From: Phocaeicola oris
GTDB taxonomy: Bacteria; Bacteroidota; Bacteroidia; Bacteroidales; Bacteroidaceae
Direction of reading: 5' to 3'
Assembly: GCF_021295095.1 (NCBI RefSeq)
Contig: NZ_JAJLQX010000006.1
Location: forward strand, 1 to 64,000
Length of the DNA: 64,000 nucleotides
The translations under genes were made by a program, and so were the position numbers. The notes beneath the pieces were generated by a model. The model was not told the DNA's origin and searched no databases. It saw nothing but the letters and a program-made list of their open reading frames with translations. Positions within the stretch are counted from its first letter, which is position 1. The number at the start of each line of letters is the position of its first letter. This document shows, one piece after another, positions 56,690 to 64,000 of this stretch.

Positions 56690-56697
56690 CAAAGATA
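56690..56697 (-). promoter_or_regulatory. Promoter -7 box of the rpsF operon
   Basis: TATCTTTG on the minus strand, 44 nt from the rpsF ATG. Confidence 0.6.
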
Positions 56698-56853
56698 GTG
56701 ATTTTCTTATTACCGACAAACTCATTAGCCTGTTTTTTCTTCTTTTTCAAAGAATTATCTGTTTTTCATATTTTTCTTCGAAATTATTTCCTTATTTATA
56801 AAATTATGCTTTAATTTGTGGCTCAGAATATAAATCAATAAAAATATACGAAC

Positions 56854-57036
56854 ATGAAAGGTTTACTGAAAAACTTAGGATTGATCATGATTATCGTTGG
56901 TGCTGTCATTTTAATGTCTCTCTTCTTCACAGGTAGCGCAGCCATCAATAACAACAACGTTCTGTTGTTATCTGCTGCTCTCATTGTTTTCGGCATCATC
57001 GTTTACATCATTCTCAACAAGAAATTTACTGAATAA
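56854..57036 (+). CDS. 60-residue two-helix membrane protein
   Basis: Two hydrophobic segments (about 8-28, LGLIMIIVGAVILMSLFF, and 37-55, LLLSAALIVFGIIVYIIL) joined by a short polar turn (SAAINNNN), with a basic C-terminus. No family recognised; similar tiny inner-membrane proteins are common in Bacteroidales. A TAATTTG, close to the -7 consensus, lies about 40 nt upstream. It shares a bidirectional terminator with rprY. Confidence 0.75.
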   Translation: MKGLLKNLGLIMIIVGAVILMSLFFTGSAAINNNNVLLLSAALIVFGIIVYIILNKKFTE

Positions 57037-57053
57037 GTAAAGATCAAAGCATA

Positions 57054-57087
57054 AAAAAGCCCGGGATCATTCGATTCCGGGCTTTTT
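57054..57087. terminator. Bidirectional terminator
   Basis: AAAAAGCCCGG pairs with CCGGGCTTTTT around an AT-rich loop, serving the small membrane protein on the plus strand and rprY on the minus strand. Confidence 0.9.
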
Positions 57088-57104
57088 ATATTCCTATCAG
57101 TTAC

Positions 57105-57812
57105 TTACTCTGCCTCAGGAGTAATAAGCTTATAACCTTTACCGTGGATATTGATAATCTCAACCGACTCATCTGCACGCAGATGCTTACGCAACTTGGT
57201 AATATATACATCCATGCTACGAGCATTGAAATAATTATCATCAATCCAGATAGTCTTCAAAGCAAAATCGCGCTGAAGAATCTCATTTGCATGAGCGCAA
57301 AGCAAACCAAGAAGTTCTGACTCCTTAGTAGTCAGCTTAGTACTCTCATCACCGATAGAAAGCAACTGCTTCTGGGTATCGAAAGTAAACTTACCAATCT
57401 TATATACATTGCGTTCCTTAGAGCGTTTTCCACGTACACGACGGAAAATAGCTTCGATACGGAAAGTAAGTTCTTCCATGCTGAACGGCTTGGTGATGTA
57501 ATCATCTGCACCAATCTTGAATCCCTCGAGAATATCCTCTTTCAAGGTCTTCGCAGTAAGGAAGATAATAGGGACTTCAACATTAGCCTGGCGTATTTCC
57601 TGTGCTAATGTAAAGCCGTCTTTCTTCGGCATCATAACATCCAGAATACATAAATCATACTTATTCCTCAGAAATGCTTTGTATCCGGCATCACCATCAG
57701 GGAAGAGGTCTGCCGAGTAATTCTTTGCCTGGAGATACTCTCTCAACAGCATGCCAAGATTTTCATCATCTTCGCACAATAAGATACGTAATTTCTCGTC
57801 CATATTATTCAT
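57105..57812 (-). CDS. rprY: OmpR-family response regulator RprY
   Basis: A 235-residue regulator with an N-terminal receiver (phospho-acceptor Asp58 in YDLCILDVMMPKKDG, acidic DD at 15-16, Lys in IFLTAKT) and a C-terminal winged helix (LTTKESELLGLLCAH, RSMDVYITKLRKHL). The sequence is close to what I recall of RprY of Bacteroides fragilis, linked to oxidative and envelope responses. ATG at 57812 overlaps the rprX stop; ATG at 57803 (MDEKLRI) is the alternative. Operon with rprX. Confidence 0.93.
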   Translation of the reverse strand: MNNMDEKLRILLCEDDENLGMLLREYLQAKNYSADLFPDGDAGYKAFLRNKYDLCILDVMMPKKDGFTLAQEIRQANVEVPIIFLTAKTLKEDILEGFKIGADDYITKPFSMEELTFRIEAIFRRVRGKRSKERNVYKIGKFTFDTQKQLLSIGDESTKLTTKESELLGLLCAHANEILQRDFALKTIWIDDNYFNARSMDVYITKLRKHLRADESVEIINIHGKGYKLITPEAE

Positions 57813-59358
57813 TTTTTAATAAAGGTATTGCAATTATAAATTTAGTTCCTTGCCCATATTCGCTCTCGGCACGGATGGTCCCGCCATGATCGGTCACTAT
57901 TTTATGGACATAAGCCAATCCTAAGCCAAATCCTTTCACATCGTGCAAGTTTCCGGTGTGAACGCGATAGAACTTATCGAAAATTTTCTTCAAGTTCTCC
58001 TTCTTTATTCCTATACCATTGTCTTCAATAGAGATATTCAACTTATTTCCATCATTCCACGTACGAATATTCAGATTCAATTCTCTAGCCGGGTTACGGT
58101 ATTTGACAGCATTATCCAATAAATTGAAAATCACGTTAGTAAAGTGCATCTCATCGACAAAGATATATGGATCAGCAGCCTGCAGATCGGTAGTGATTGA
58201 TCCGCTATACTTCTCTACTTTCAACGAGAAAGAGTTAACAACACCATCTATCAGCTTATGGGCATTTACTTCTTTCTTTTTCAGCACTGCTTTTTGACGC
58301 TCAAACATAGACATCTGAAGCACCTTCTCTACTTGAAAGCGCAGACGTTTAGTCTCATCGTTAATCACTCCGGATATGTGCTTAAACATAGCCGGCGACT
58401 TTCCTATCTCAGGATCCTGCAACATCTGGGCGGCCAGAGAAATAGTAGAGATAGGTGTCTTAAACTCGTGTGTCATATTATTGATAAAATCGTTCTTTAT
58501 CTCCGTCAACTTCTTCTGACGGAAGATGATATAAATGGTAAAGATGAATGTTACCAGTAATACGAGCGTAAAGATAATGGACGGAATCATAAACTTTACA
58601 GAGCGGAAAATGTAACGATCCAAGTCAGGAAAATGAATATTCACAAATCCCATACGTGCAGGTGGATCGTTTTTAAACAATTCCTGTGTAAACGTATGGT
58701 TACTGCCCGCGCTTGTATAGTCGGAACAACGATAAACTTCTTTCCCATCACGGTCGGTAACTGTAAAATGATACAGAATGTCAATGCCGTTGTTCAATAG
58801 TTCCGTCTTCAGGAATGAATCCAATTGGCGGAAGTTTACCCGCTTAGCCAAAGGTTTGTCGCTTGCCGTATACAAGATGTTATAAATCACTTCATCAAGG
58901 AGTGCACGCTGATAGACATAACGCTCTTTCAAAATATCCTGCAAAGCTTTTGAAGTCTGCGGAATGTTCTTTCCGGATGAAGAGATAAATGCTTTGGGCA
59001 CACTTGAAGGACGATTAGTAGTAATATTGAACTCAAATGATGAGATCCCTCCTAATCCATCAATCGTTGACACCGAATAACGTCTGTGAATAGTGGTATC
59101 ATTAGTTAGCGAATCGTCTGTAAGGGCTGACAGCCGGTTAGCCCGTTCCGTCGCGACAACATCCGCTTCCAAATATTTCTTCGTCTCAACCAATTCAATA
59201 TTCTTGCAAGCCTGCACCAAACTACGTTTAACAGACTCTTCAAACTGTTCCTGACGCATACTTACCATCTCCTCAATATAGCTCACCTGAAGATAAAGCA
59301 ATATGAGAAATGATACGCCCATCACAGCACCTAATATTAAAATTGTCGACTTTTTCAT
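57805..59358 (-). CDS. rprX: Sensor histidine kinase RprX
   Basis: Inner-membrane kinase partner of RprY, 517 residues. Membrane segments at about 5-25 and 262-285 enclose a periplasmic sensor of about 235 residues. The H-box is NNMTHEFKTPISTISLAAQM, followed by the N-box (FNLLDNAVKYRN), G1 (EDNGIGI) and G2 (GFGLGLAYVHKI). No HAMP domain is obvious. The promoter box (59363-59370) almost touches the ATG, leaving little or no leader. Confidence 0.93.
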   Translation of the reverse strand: MKKSTILILGAVMGVSFLILLYLQVSYIEEMVSMRQEQFEESVKRSLVQACKNIELVETKKYLEADVVATERANRLSALTDDSLTNDTTIHRRYSVSTIDGLGGISSFEFNITTNRPSSVPKAFISSSGKNIPQTSKALQDILKERYVYQRALLDEVIYNILYTASDKPLAKRVNFRQLDSFLKTELLNNGIDILYHFTVTDRDGKEVYRCSDYTSAGSNHTFTQELFKNDPPARMGFVNIHFPDLDRYIFRSVKFMIPSIIFTLVLLVTFIFTIYIIFRQKKLTEIKNDFINNMTHEFKTPISTISLAAQMLQDPEIGKSPAMFKHISGVINDETKRLRFQVEKVLQMSMFERQKAVLKKKEVNAHKLIDGVVNSFSLKVEKYSGSITTDLQAADPYIFVDEMHFTNVIFNLLDNAVKYRNPARELNLNIRTWNDGNKLNISIEDNGIGIKKENLKKIFDKFYRVHTGNLHDVKGFGLGLAYVHKIVTDHGGTIRAESEYGQGTKFIIAIPLLKNE

Positions 59359-59362
59359 ATAG

Positions 59363-59370
59363 CAAAAGTA
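59363..59370 (-). promoter_or_regulatory. Promoter -7 box of rprXY
   Basis: TACTTTTG on the minus strand, only 4 nt from the rprX ATG; a transcript starting here would be nearly leaderless. Confidence 0.45.
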
Positions 59371-59534
59371 AAACTGTTAAATTTATTATCATAATTATTA
59401 AATCAAAAATCTGCCAATTTTGCTCAATTTTAACAATATAGAAAAATATGATTACTTATTTATTAAATAAATAAAAATAGAGGAATATATCCTACCGATA
59501 CATTCCTCTATCATTTATAATTAAAATTAAGATA

Positions 59535-61694
59535 TTATTCTTCTTGAGCCTCTTGAGCTTCAAACTCTTTAATAAGCTTATCCTGAACATCACCAGGAAC
59601 CAATTCGTAACTTGCAAACTTCATGGTGAATGAAGCACGTCCTCCGGTAATAGAGCTTAAAGCGGTAGAATAATTAGACATTTCCTTTAATGGCACCTTA
59701 GCTTGAAGTTTCTGATAACTCTTCTCGCTACTCATACCCATAATGATACCACGACGTCCTTGGATGTCACTCATTACATCGCCCATGAAATCGTTTGGAA
59801 CCAATACCACAACATCATAGATAGGTTCCAAAATCTTTGGACCGGCATTCTTGAACGCATCACTAAATGCATGACGACCTGCCAACATAAATGAAATCTC
59901 ATTTGAATCTACAGGGTGCATCTTACCATCGTAAACAATAACACGAACATCACGAGCATAAGAACCGGTTAACGGACCTTGTTCCATACGCCCCATGATA
60001 CCTTTCAGGATAGCGGGCATAAAGCGAGTATCGATAGCGCCACCAACAACTGAGTTGATAAATACCAGCTTACCACCCCACTCCAATGGAATCTCTTCCT
60101 TACTCTTAACATTGATTTTATATTCTTGTCCATTGAACTTATAAGTAGTTGGATCGGGCATGCCTTCTGTATAAGGTTCAACAATGAGATGAACCTCGCC
60201 AAACTGACCGGCACCACCTGACTGTTTCTTATGGCGATAATCGGCACGAGCAGCCTTCGTAATAGTCTCACGATAAGGAATACGTGGCTCGCCATACTCT
60301 ACCTGCAATCCTTCATTATTCTCCAAACGCCATTTTAATGTACGAAGATGGAACTCACCCTGACCACGAACAATAGTCTGACGCAACTCTTTAGACTGCT
60401 CTACCAACCAAGTAGGATCTTCTTCACGCATCTTATTCAGAACTGTTATCATCTTCTCCATATCAGCCTCGTTCACTGCCTTGATGGCACGTGAATACTT
60501 CGGATTAGGATATTTCACAAAATTATATGTCCAGCTCAATCCTTTATCATTCAGGGCATTACCTGTTTTTACATCTTTCAGTTTAACGGTACAACCGATA
60601 TCACCGGCATGCAATTCAGATATAGGAATACGAGTTGCGCCGGCAGGAACAAACAGCTGTGCGATACGTTCTTTTGAACCTCTGTCGGCATTCTCCAAAT
60701 CAGTACCTTCCTTAATGGTACCGTTCATAACCTTAAAGTACTGAACACCGCCAATATGTGGTTCAATACCGGTCTTAAAGAAATAAAGAGAAACAGGGCC
60801 ATTAGAATCGGTAGGAACATCCTCTCCTTTTGAATTCTGAAGTACCGGCATATCAGAAACGAAAGGAACAACGTTACCCAAAAATTCCATCAGACGACGA
60901 ACACCCATATCTTTCTTTGCGCATACGCAAAATACCGGGAACATACCACGACTGATCAAGCCTTTACGGATACCTTCTCGCATCTCATCTTCCGTCAGTT
61001 CATCTGATTCAAAAAACTTCTCCATCAAGCTTTCATCATGCTCGGCAGCAGCCTCGACTAATACTTTATGCCACGCTTCGGCTTTCTCTTTCTGATCAGC
61101 AGGGATATCTTCAATAATAGGAGCACCACCTTCAGATTTCCAAGAATACTTCTTCATCAACAGCACATCAATGAGCGAATTGAAGTTTGGTCCTGTCTCT
61201 AATGGGTACTGAATAGGGACTATGCCTTGACCATAGCTTGAACGCAACTGTTCAAGAATTTGATCGTAATCGCATTTTTCATTATCCAACTGATTGACGA
61301 GAAAAATAACCGGCTTCTGAAGTTTCTCTGTGTAACGGAAATGGTTCTGTGTACCCACTTCAACTCCATACTGCCCGTTCAACAAAATGACAGCGGCATC
61401 GGTTACATTTAATGCAGTAACAGCTGCTCCAACAAAATCATCACTACCCGGACAATCGATGATATTCAGTTTCTTATTGTTCCATTCTACATGGAAAACA
61501 GTTGAGAATACAGAATAACCATACTCTTGTTCTACTGGAAAATAATCACTTACAGTGTTATGAGCTTCAACGGTTCCTCTACGTTTTATAACGCCACTCC
61601 CATAGAGTAAGGACTCTGTGAGGGTGGTCTTTCCAGCTCCATGATTACCCAAAAGGGCAATGTTTTTGATTTCGTTTGTTTGATAAACTTTCAT
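59535..61694 (-). CDS. EF-G paralogue (EF-G2 type)
   Basis: A 719-residue translational GTPase, not canonical EF-G. The G domain has G1 GNHGAGKTTL, G3 DCPGSDDFVG and G4 NQLDNEKCD; domains II-V follow, with domain IV (ETITKAARADYRHKKQSGGAGQFGEV) and domain V (IMGMSSEKSYQKLQAKVPL). It closely resembles the EF-G2 of Bacteroides thetaiotaomicron, reported as a starvation-associated factor that translocates without GTP hydrolysis. Loops such as NHGAGKT and DCPGSDDF differ from canonical DTPGHVDF. It is probably a low-energy translation factor here too. A box-like TAATTTG lies at 61756-61762. Confidence 0.92.
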   Translation of the reverse strand: MKVYQTNEIKNIALLGNHGAGKTTLTESLLYGSGVIKRRGTVEAHNTVSDYFPVEQEYGYSVFSTVFHVEWNNKKLNIIDCPGSDDFVGAAVTALNVTDAAVILLNGQYGVEVGTQNHFRYTEKLQKPVIFLVNQLDNEKCDYDQILEQLRSSYGQGIVPIQYPLETGPNFNSLIDVLLMKKYSWKSEGGAPIIEDIPADQKEKAEAWHKVLVEAAAEHDESLMEKFFESDELTEDEMREGIRKGLISRGMFPVFCVCAKKDMGVRRLMEFLGNVVPFVSDMPVLQNSKGEDVPTDSNGPVSLYFFKTGIEPHIGGVQYFKVMNGTIKEGTDLENADRGSKERIAQLFVPAGATRIPISELHAGDIGCTVKLKDVKTGNALNDKGLSWTYNFVKYPNPKYSRAIKAVNEADMEKMITVLNKMREEDPTWLVEQSKELRQTIVRGQGEFHLRTLKWRLENNEGLQVEYGEPRIPYRETITKAARADYRHKKQSGGAGQFGEVHLIVEPYTEGMPDPTTYKFNGQEYKINVKSKEEIPLEWGGKLVFINSVVGGAIDTRFMPAILKGIMGRMEQGPLTGSYARDVRVIVYDGKMHPVDSNEISFMLAGRHAFSDAFKNAGPKILEPIYDVVVLVPNDFMGDVMSDIQGRRGIIMGMSSEKSYQKLQAKVPLKEMSNYSTALSSITGGRASFTMKFASYELVPGDVQDKLIKEFEAQEAQEE

Positions 61695-61722
61695 GATATC
61701 TAAGATTTTATTATTAACATTC

Positions 61723-61738
61723 AGTATGTCATCATACT
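61723..61738 (-). promoter_or_regulatory. EF-G2 leader hairpin
   Basis: AGTATG (61723-61728) pairs with CATACT (61733-61738), 29 nt upstream of the ATG. In B. thetaiotaomicron the EF-G2 gene is under the carbon-starvation regulator Cur; no site could be verified here. Confidence 0.35.
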
Positions 61739-61838
61739 TTTCAAAATGCGGAGCGCAAATTAGAAAATAATATTAAGAATAACAACGAATCTAAAGTGTT
61801 ATAAAGCATAAAACGAGTTGTTTTATACTTTTTAGTCG

Positions 61839-61846
61839 TATATTTG
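61839..61846 (+). promoter_or_regulatory. Promoter -7 box of hemW
   Basis: TATATTTG, 20 nt before the hemW ATG. Confidence 0.6.
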
Positions 61847-61866
61847 CCCACGTTAAAGTAATTGTC

Positions 61867-63000
61867 ATGGCCGGAATCTATATTCATATACCATTTTGTA
61901 AAAACAGATGTATCTACTGCGACTTCTACTCCACTACTCATCATGAAATGCAACAGGTGTATGCCGAAACGTTATGTAAAGAGCTGGAGATGAGAAGGAA
62001 TTACCTTAATGGAGATGAGATAGAAACCATATACTTTGGAGGCGGAACTCCATCTCAATTAAATGAGAATCAGCTATCAAAAATCCTTTCACTTATATAT
62101 AAGGTATATCAAGTTAAGAACGATGCTGAAATCACTATCGAATGCAACCCCGATGATTTGAAAACTGAATATATCACCATGCTCCGCCGATTGTCTTTTA
62201 ATCGTATCAGTATGGGTATTCAGACTTTTAACGAAGACACTTTAAAAGTTCTGCATCGCCGACATTCTGCGGTCGAAGCGATGAATGCTTATCAAGCTTG
62301 CCGCCATGCAGGATTTCAAAACATCAGCATAGATTTAATGTACGGATTACCCCATGAAACGATTGAGCAATGGCTTTCCGATCTACAACAAGCTATTGCG
62401 TTGAAACCTGAACACATATCCGCATACCACCTGATATACGAAAAAGGAACTCCGCTATATAAGCTCCTAAAACAACATAAAATCCAAGAAGTAGATGAAA
62501 ATCTAAGCCTGAAGTTCTTCACCATGCTAATGGATGAGTTAAAAGCGGCAGGATACATTCATTATGAAATCTCCAATTTCTGTTTACCAAATTATCATTC
62601 CAAACACAACTCCGGTTATTGGACCGGCAAAAAGTACTTAGGTTGCGGTCCGTCTGCACATTCGTTTGACGGAATGTCCCGCCAATGGAATATATCTTCA
62701 TTGGATGCTTATCTAAACGGCATTAAAGTAGGGAAATTAAACTTTGAAAAAGAAGAGGAAAATTTATATACCCGATACAACGACTTTGTTATTACCTCCA
62801 TCAGAACCTGTTGGGGAATGAATTTATTGATACTGAAAGAAAGATTTGGAGATAAGCTGTTCAACTATTGTCTGAAAATGGCTTCGCCGCACATCAAGCA
62901 GAAATTGATGACCATTCAAAACAATACGCTACGTCTTACGCGTGAAGGAATATTCATTTCCGACGGAATTATGAGCGACTTACTTTGGGTAGAGGAATAA
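61867..63000 (+). CDS. hemW: HemW-like radical SAM heme chaperone
   Basis: A 377-residue radical SAM protein. The cluster motif is CKNRCIYCDF (C-x3-C-x2-C-x-F); true coproporphyrinogen dehydrogenase HemN has a further Cys at the Phe position, so this is the HemW branch, which binds and hands over heme. Further motifs: YFGGGTPSQL, SMGIQTFNEDTLKVLHRRHS, SIDLMYGLPHETIEQW and GCGPSAHSF. Most likely involved in cytochrome or quinol oxidase maturation. Confidence 0.9.
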   Translation: MAGIYIHIPFCKNRCIYCDFYSTTHHEMQQVYAETLCKELEMRRNYLNGDEIETIYFGGGTPSQLNENQLSKILSLIYKVYQVKNDAEITIECNPDDLKTEYITMLRRLSFNRISMGIQTFNEDTLKVLHRRHSAVEAMNAYQACRHAGFQNISIDLMYGLPHETIEQWLSDLQQAIALKPEHISAYHLIYEKGTPLYKLLKQHKIQEVDENLSLKFFTMLMDELKAAGYIHYEISNFCLPNYHSKHNSGYWTGKKYLGCGPSAHSFDGMSRQWNISSLDAYLNGIKVGKLNFEKEEENLYTRYNDFVITSIRTCWGMNLLILKERFGDKLFNYCLKMASPHIKQKLMTIQNNTLRLTREGIFISDGIMSDLLWVEE

Positions 63001-63072
63001 AACACGCGCAGTTCGTTCAATCTATTCTGCAAAAAGCACCACTTTCATAAGCAGAAGAACGAATTACAAACA

Positions 63073-63216
63073 TGATACCCGTGAACCGATAAAGTGATAC
63101 GTATGAATCAACCAACTCATGCGGACGAACCGGTCAACTCATGCGGATGAACCAATCAACTCATACGCATCAGTTGAGCAACTCATGCGTATCACTTCAC
63201 CCGTTCATACACATTG
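63073..63216. repeat. 22-bp dyad array, 7 cores
   Basis: Cores start at 63073 (TGATACCCGTGA), 63095 (TGATACGTATGA), 63117 (TCATGCGGACGA), 63139 (TCATGCGGATGA), 63161 (TCATACGCATCA), 63183 (TCATGCGTATCA) and 63205 (TCATACACATTG), all 22 bp apart. It fills the convergent gap between hemW and glmM. 63217-63321 holds nothing else visible. Confidence 0.9.
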
Positions 63217-63321
63217 ACTTGCTTGCCTCTCTATAACAAATCTGTAACACGCATGTATAAACATTGCTATCAAGGGATGAGATGGTGTTATGTCAAGTTA
63301 TAGCAGCCAAACAATTACAAA

Positions 63322-63352
63322 AAATAGCCCCTCACGTATTCATCATGAGGGG
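63322..63352 (-). terminator. Terminator of the glmM-like gene
   Basis: CCCCTCA (63328-63334) pairs with TGAGGGG (63346-63352); on the minus strand it is followed by CTATTTTTTG. Confidence 0.85.
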
Positions 63353-63378
63353 GCGAAATTTTATATCTTCAGTATTTA

Positions 63379-64000
63379 TTACATCAAACCTTTGATAACT
63401 TCCATCACTTCTTGGCCAATTTTATTGGCAGCCTCCATAGAAGCAGCTTCGGAATAGACACGTATAATAGGCTCTGTATTACTTTTACGCAGATGAACCC
63501 ACTTGTCGGGGAAATCAATTTTCACTCCGTCAATATCATTGATCTCCTCTCCCTTAAACAACTCCTTAACTTTTACAAGAATGGCATCAATATCCGTATT
63601 CGGAGTCAAATCAATTCGATTCTTTGCTATATAATAAGCCGGATAAGTTTCACGGAGTTCGCTTATCTTCACATGTTTTTGAGCCAGATAACTGAGAATA
63701 AGAGCAATTCCTACCAAAGTATCGCGTCCGTAATGACATTCCGGATAGATAACTCCACCGTTACCTTCACCACCGATAACAGCTCCAACTTCTTTCATCT
63801 TGGTTACTACGTTTACTTCGCCTACAGCCGAAGCATAGTATTCACAACCGTACTTACGTGTTACATCGCGCAAGGCACGAGTAGAGCTCAAGTTGGAAAC
63901 GGTAGCTCCGGGAGTATGCTGAAGAATATAGTCGGCAACTGTCACCAAAGTATATTCCTCTCCATACATCTTTCCGTTCTCCTCAATAACAGCCAGACGG
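63379..64000 (-). CDS. glmM: Phosphoglucosamine/phosphomannomutase, C-terminal part
   Basis: The gene runs off the right edge; about 206 residues are visible, preceded by codons (RLAVIEENGK) that continue into the next window. Alpha-D-phosphohexomutase domain III begins TVSNLSSTRALRDV; the sugar-binding loop GGEGNGGVIYPECHYGRD and the phosphate-binding C-terminal RKSNTEPIIRVYSEA are present. GlmM makes GlcN-1-phosphate for peptidoglycan and lipid A; a PMM/PGM specificity cannot be excluded without the rest. Confidence 0.85.
   Translation of the reverse strand, partial: RLAVIEENGKMYGEEYTLVTVADYILQHTPGATVSNLSSTRALRDVTRKYGCEYYASAVGEVNVVTKMKEVGAVIGGEGNGGVIYPECHYGRDTLVGIALILSYLAQKHVKISELRETYPAYYIAKNRIDLTPNTDIDAILVKVKELFKGEEINDIDGVKIDFPDKWVHLRKSNTEPIIRVYSEAASMEAANKIGQEVMEVIKGLM

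Overview
This window is chromosomal DNA of a Bacteroidales bacterium, most like the Bacteroides/Phocaeicola group. About 28 starts are preceded by the Bacteroidota -7 box TAnnTTTG. The gene content also fits: a SusC/SusD pair, a fused LpxC-FabZ, a second EF-G (EF-G2 type), RprX/RprY, B12-dependent NrdJ, bS6-bS18-bL9 without ssb, and FISUMP/PCMD lipoproteins. I cannot name the species from sequence alone. No tRNA, rRNA, IS element, prophage or CRISPR array is visible.

Layout. 1-8.3 kb: a GC-rich inverted repeat, then queF, nth, a PhnP-like hydrolase, a DUF4348-type lipoprotein, pheS, an unknown membrane-anchored protein, a 5'-nucleotidase and a patatin. 8.4-11 kb: aminopeptidase P and a secreted bleomycin-hydrolase-type peptidase. 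11.2-17.7 kb: recJ-recQ, then a TPR protein, PCMD lipoprotein and beta-barrel operon. 18-20 kb: a 41-residue peptide gene leading into a fimbrillin/FISUMP lipoprotein. 20.2-25.1 kb: SusD and a frameshifted SusC. 26-28 kb: cstA with an outer-membrane barrel. 28.1-29.8 kb: a GH10-like secreted hydrolase. 29.9-33 kb: purM-prfA-pyrF. 33.2-37.9 kb: lpxD-lpxC/fabZ-lpxA, a pRiA4b ORF-3-like gene and miaA. 38-41.1 kb: a BlaI/BlaR1-type system whose sensor carries two TonB C-terminal domains, plus a DUF6624-like protein. 41.4-44.6 kb: a drug/metabolite exporter, an amidase and an MlaD-like protein. 44.9-50.3 kb: dnaA, a nitroreductase and nrdJ. 50.4-55.2 kb: folB, a glycosyltransferase, mtaB, an acyl-CoA ligase and a small lipoprotein. 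55.5-64 kb: the ribosomal operon, a small membrane protein, rprY/rprX, EF-G2, hemW and the 3' part of a glmM-like gene.

Most genes are housekeeping. Several operons are functionally coherent: lipid A synthesis (UDP-GlcNAc acylation, deacetylation and second acylation, with FabZ supplying the acyl chain), purine/pyrimidine synthesis with release factor 1, RecJ with RecQ, and sensor with regulator.

The signals ordinary annotation does not explain lie between genes. (1) Six intergenic arrays share one architecture: a 12-bp dyad core (T S A Y N C G N R T S A) repeated every 22 bp with a 10-bp linker. They lie roughly every 5-16 kb, about half of them at convergent gene ends, and two different-looking core types sit in one 22-bp register. 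(2) An exact 17-bp sequence is shared by the leaders of dnaA and nrdJ, in opposite orientations. (3) miaA has no ATG, GTG or TTG start ahead of its P-loop and appears to begin at ATT overlapping the previous stop. (4) susC is broken by one extra base. (5) A short conserved-looking peptide gene precedes the fimbrillin-like lipoprotein.
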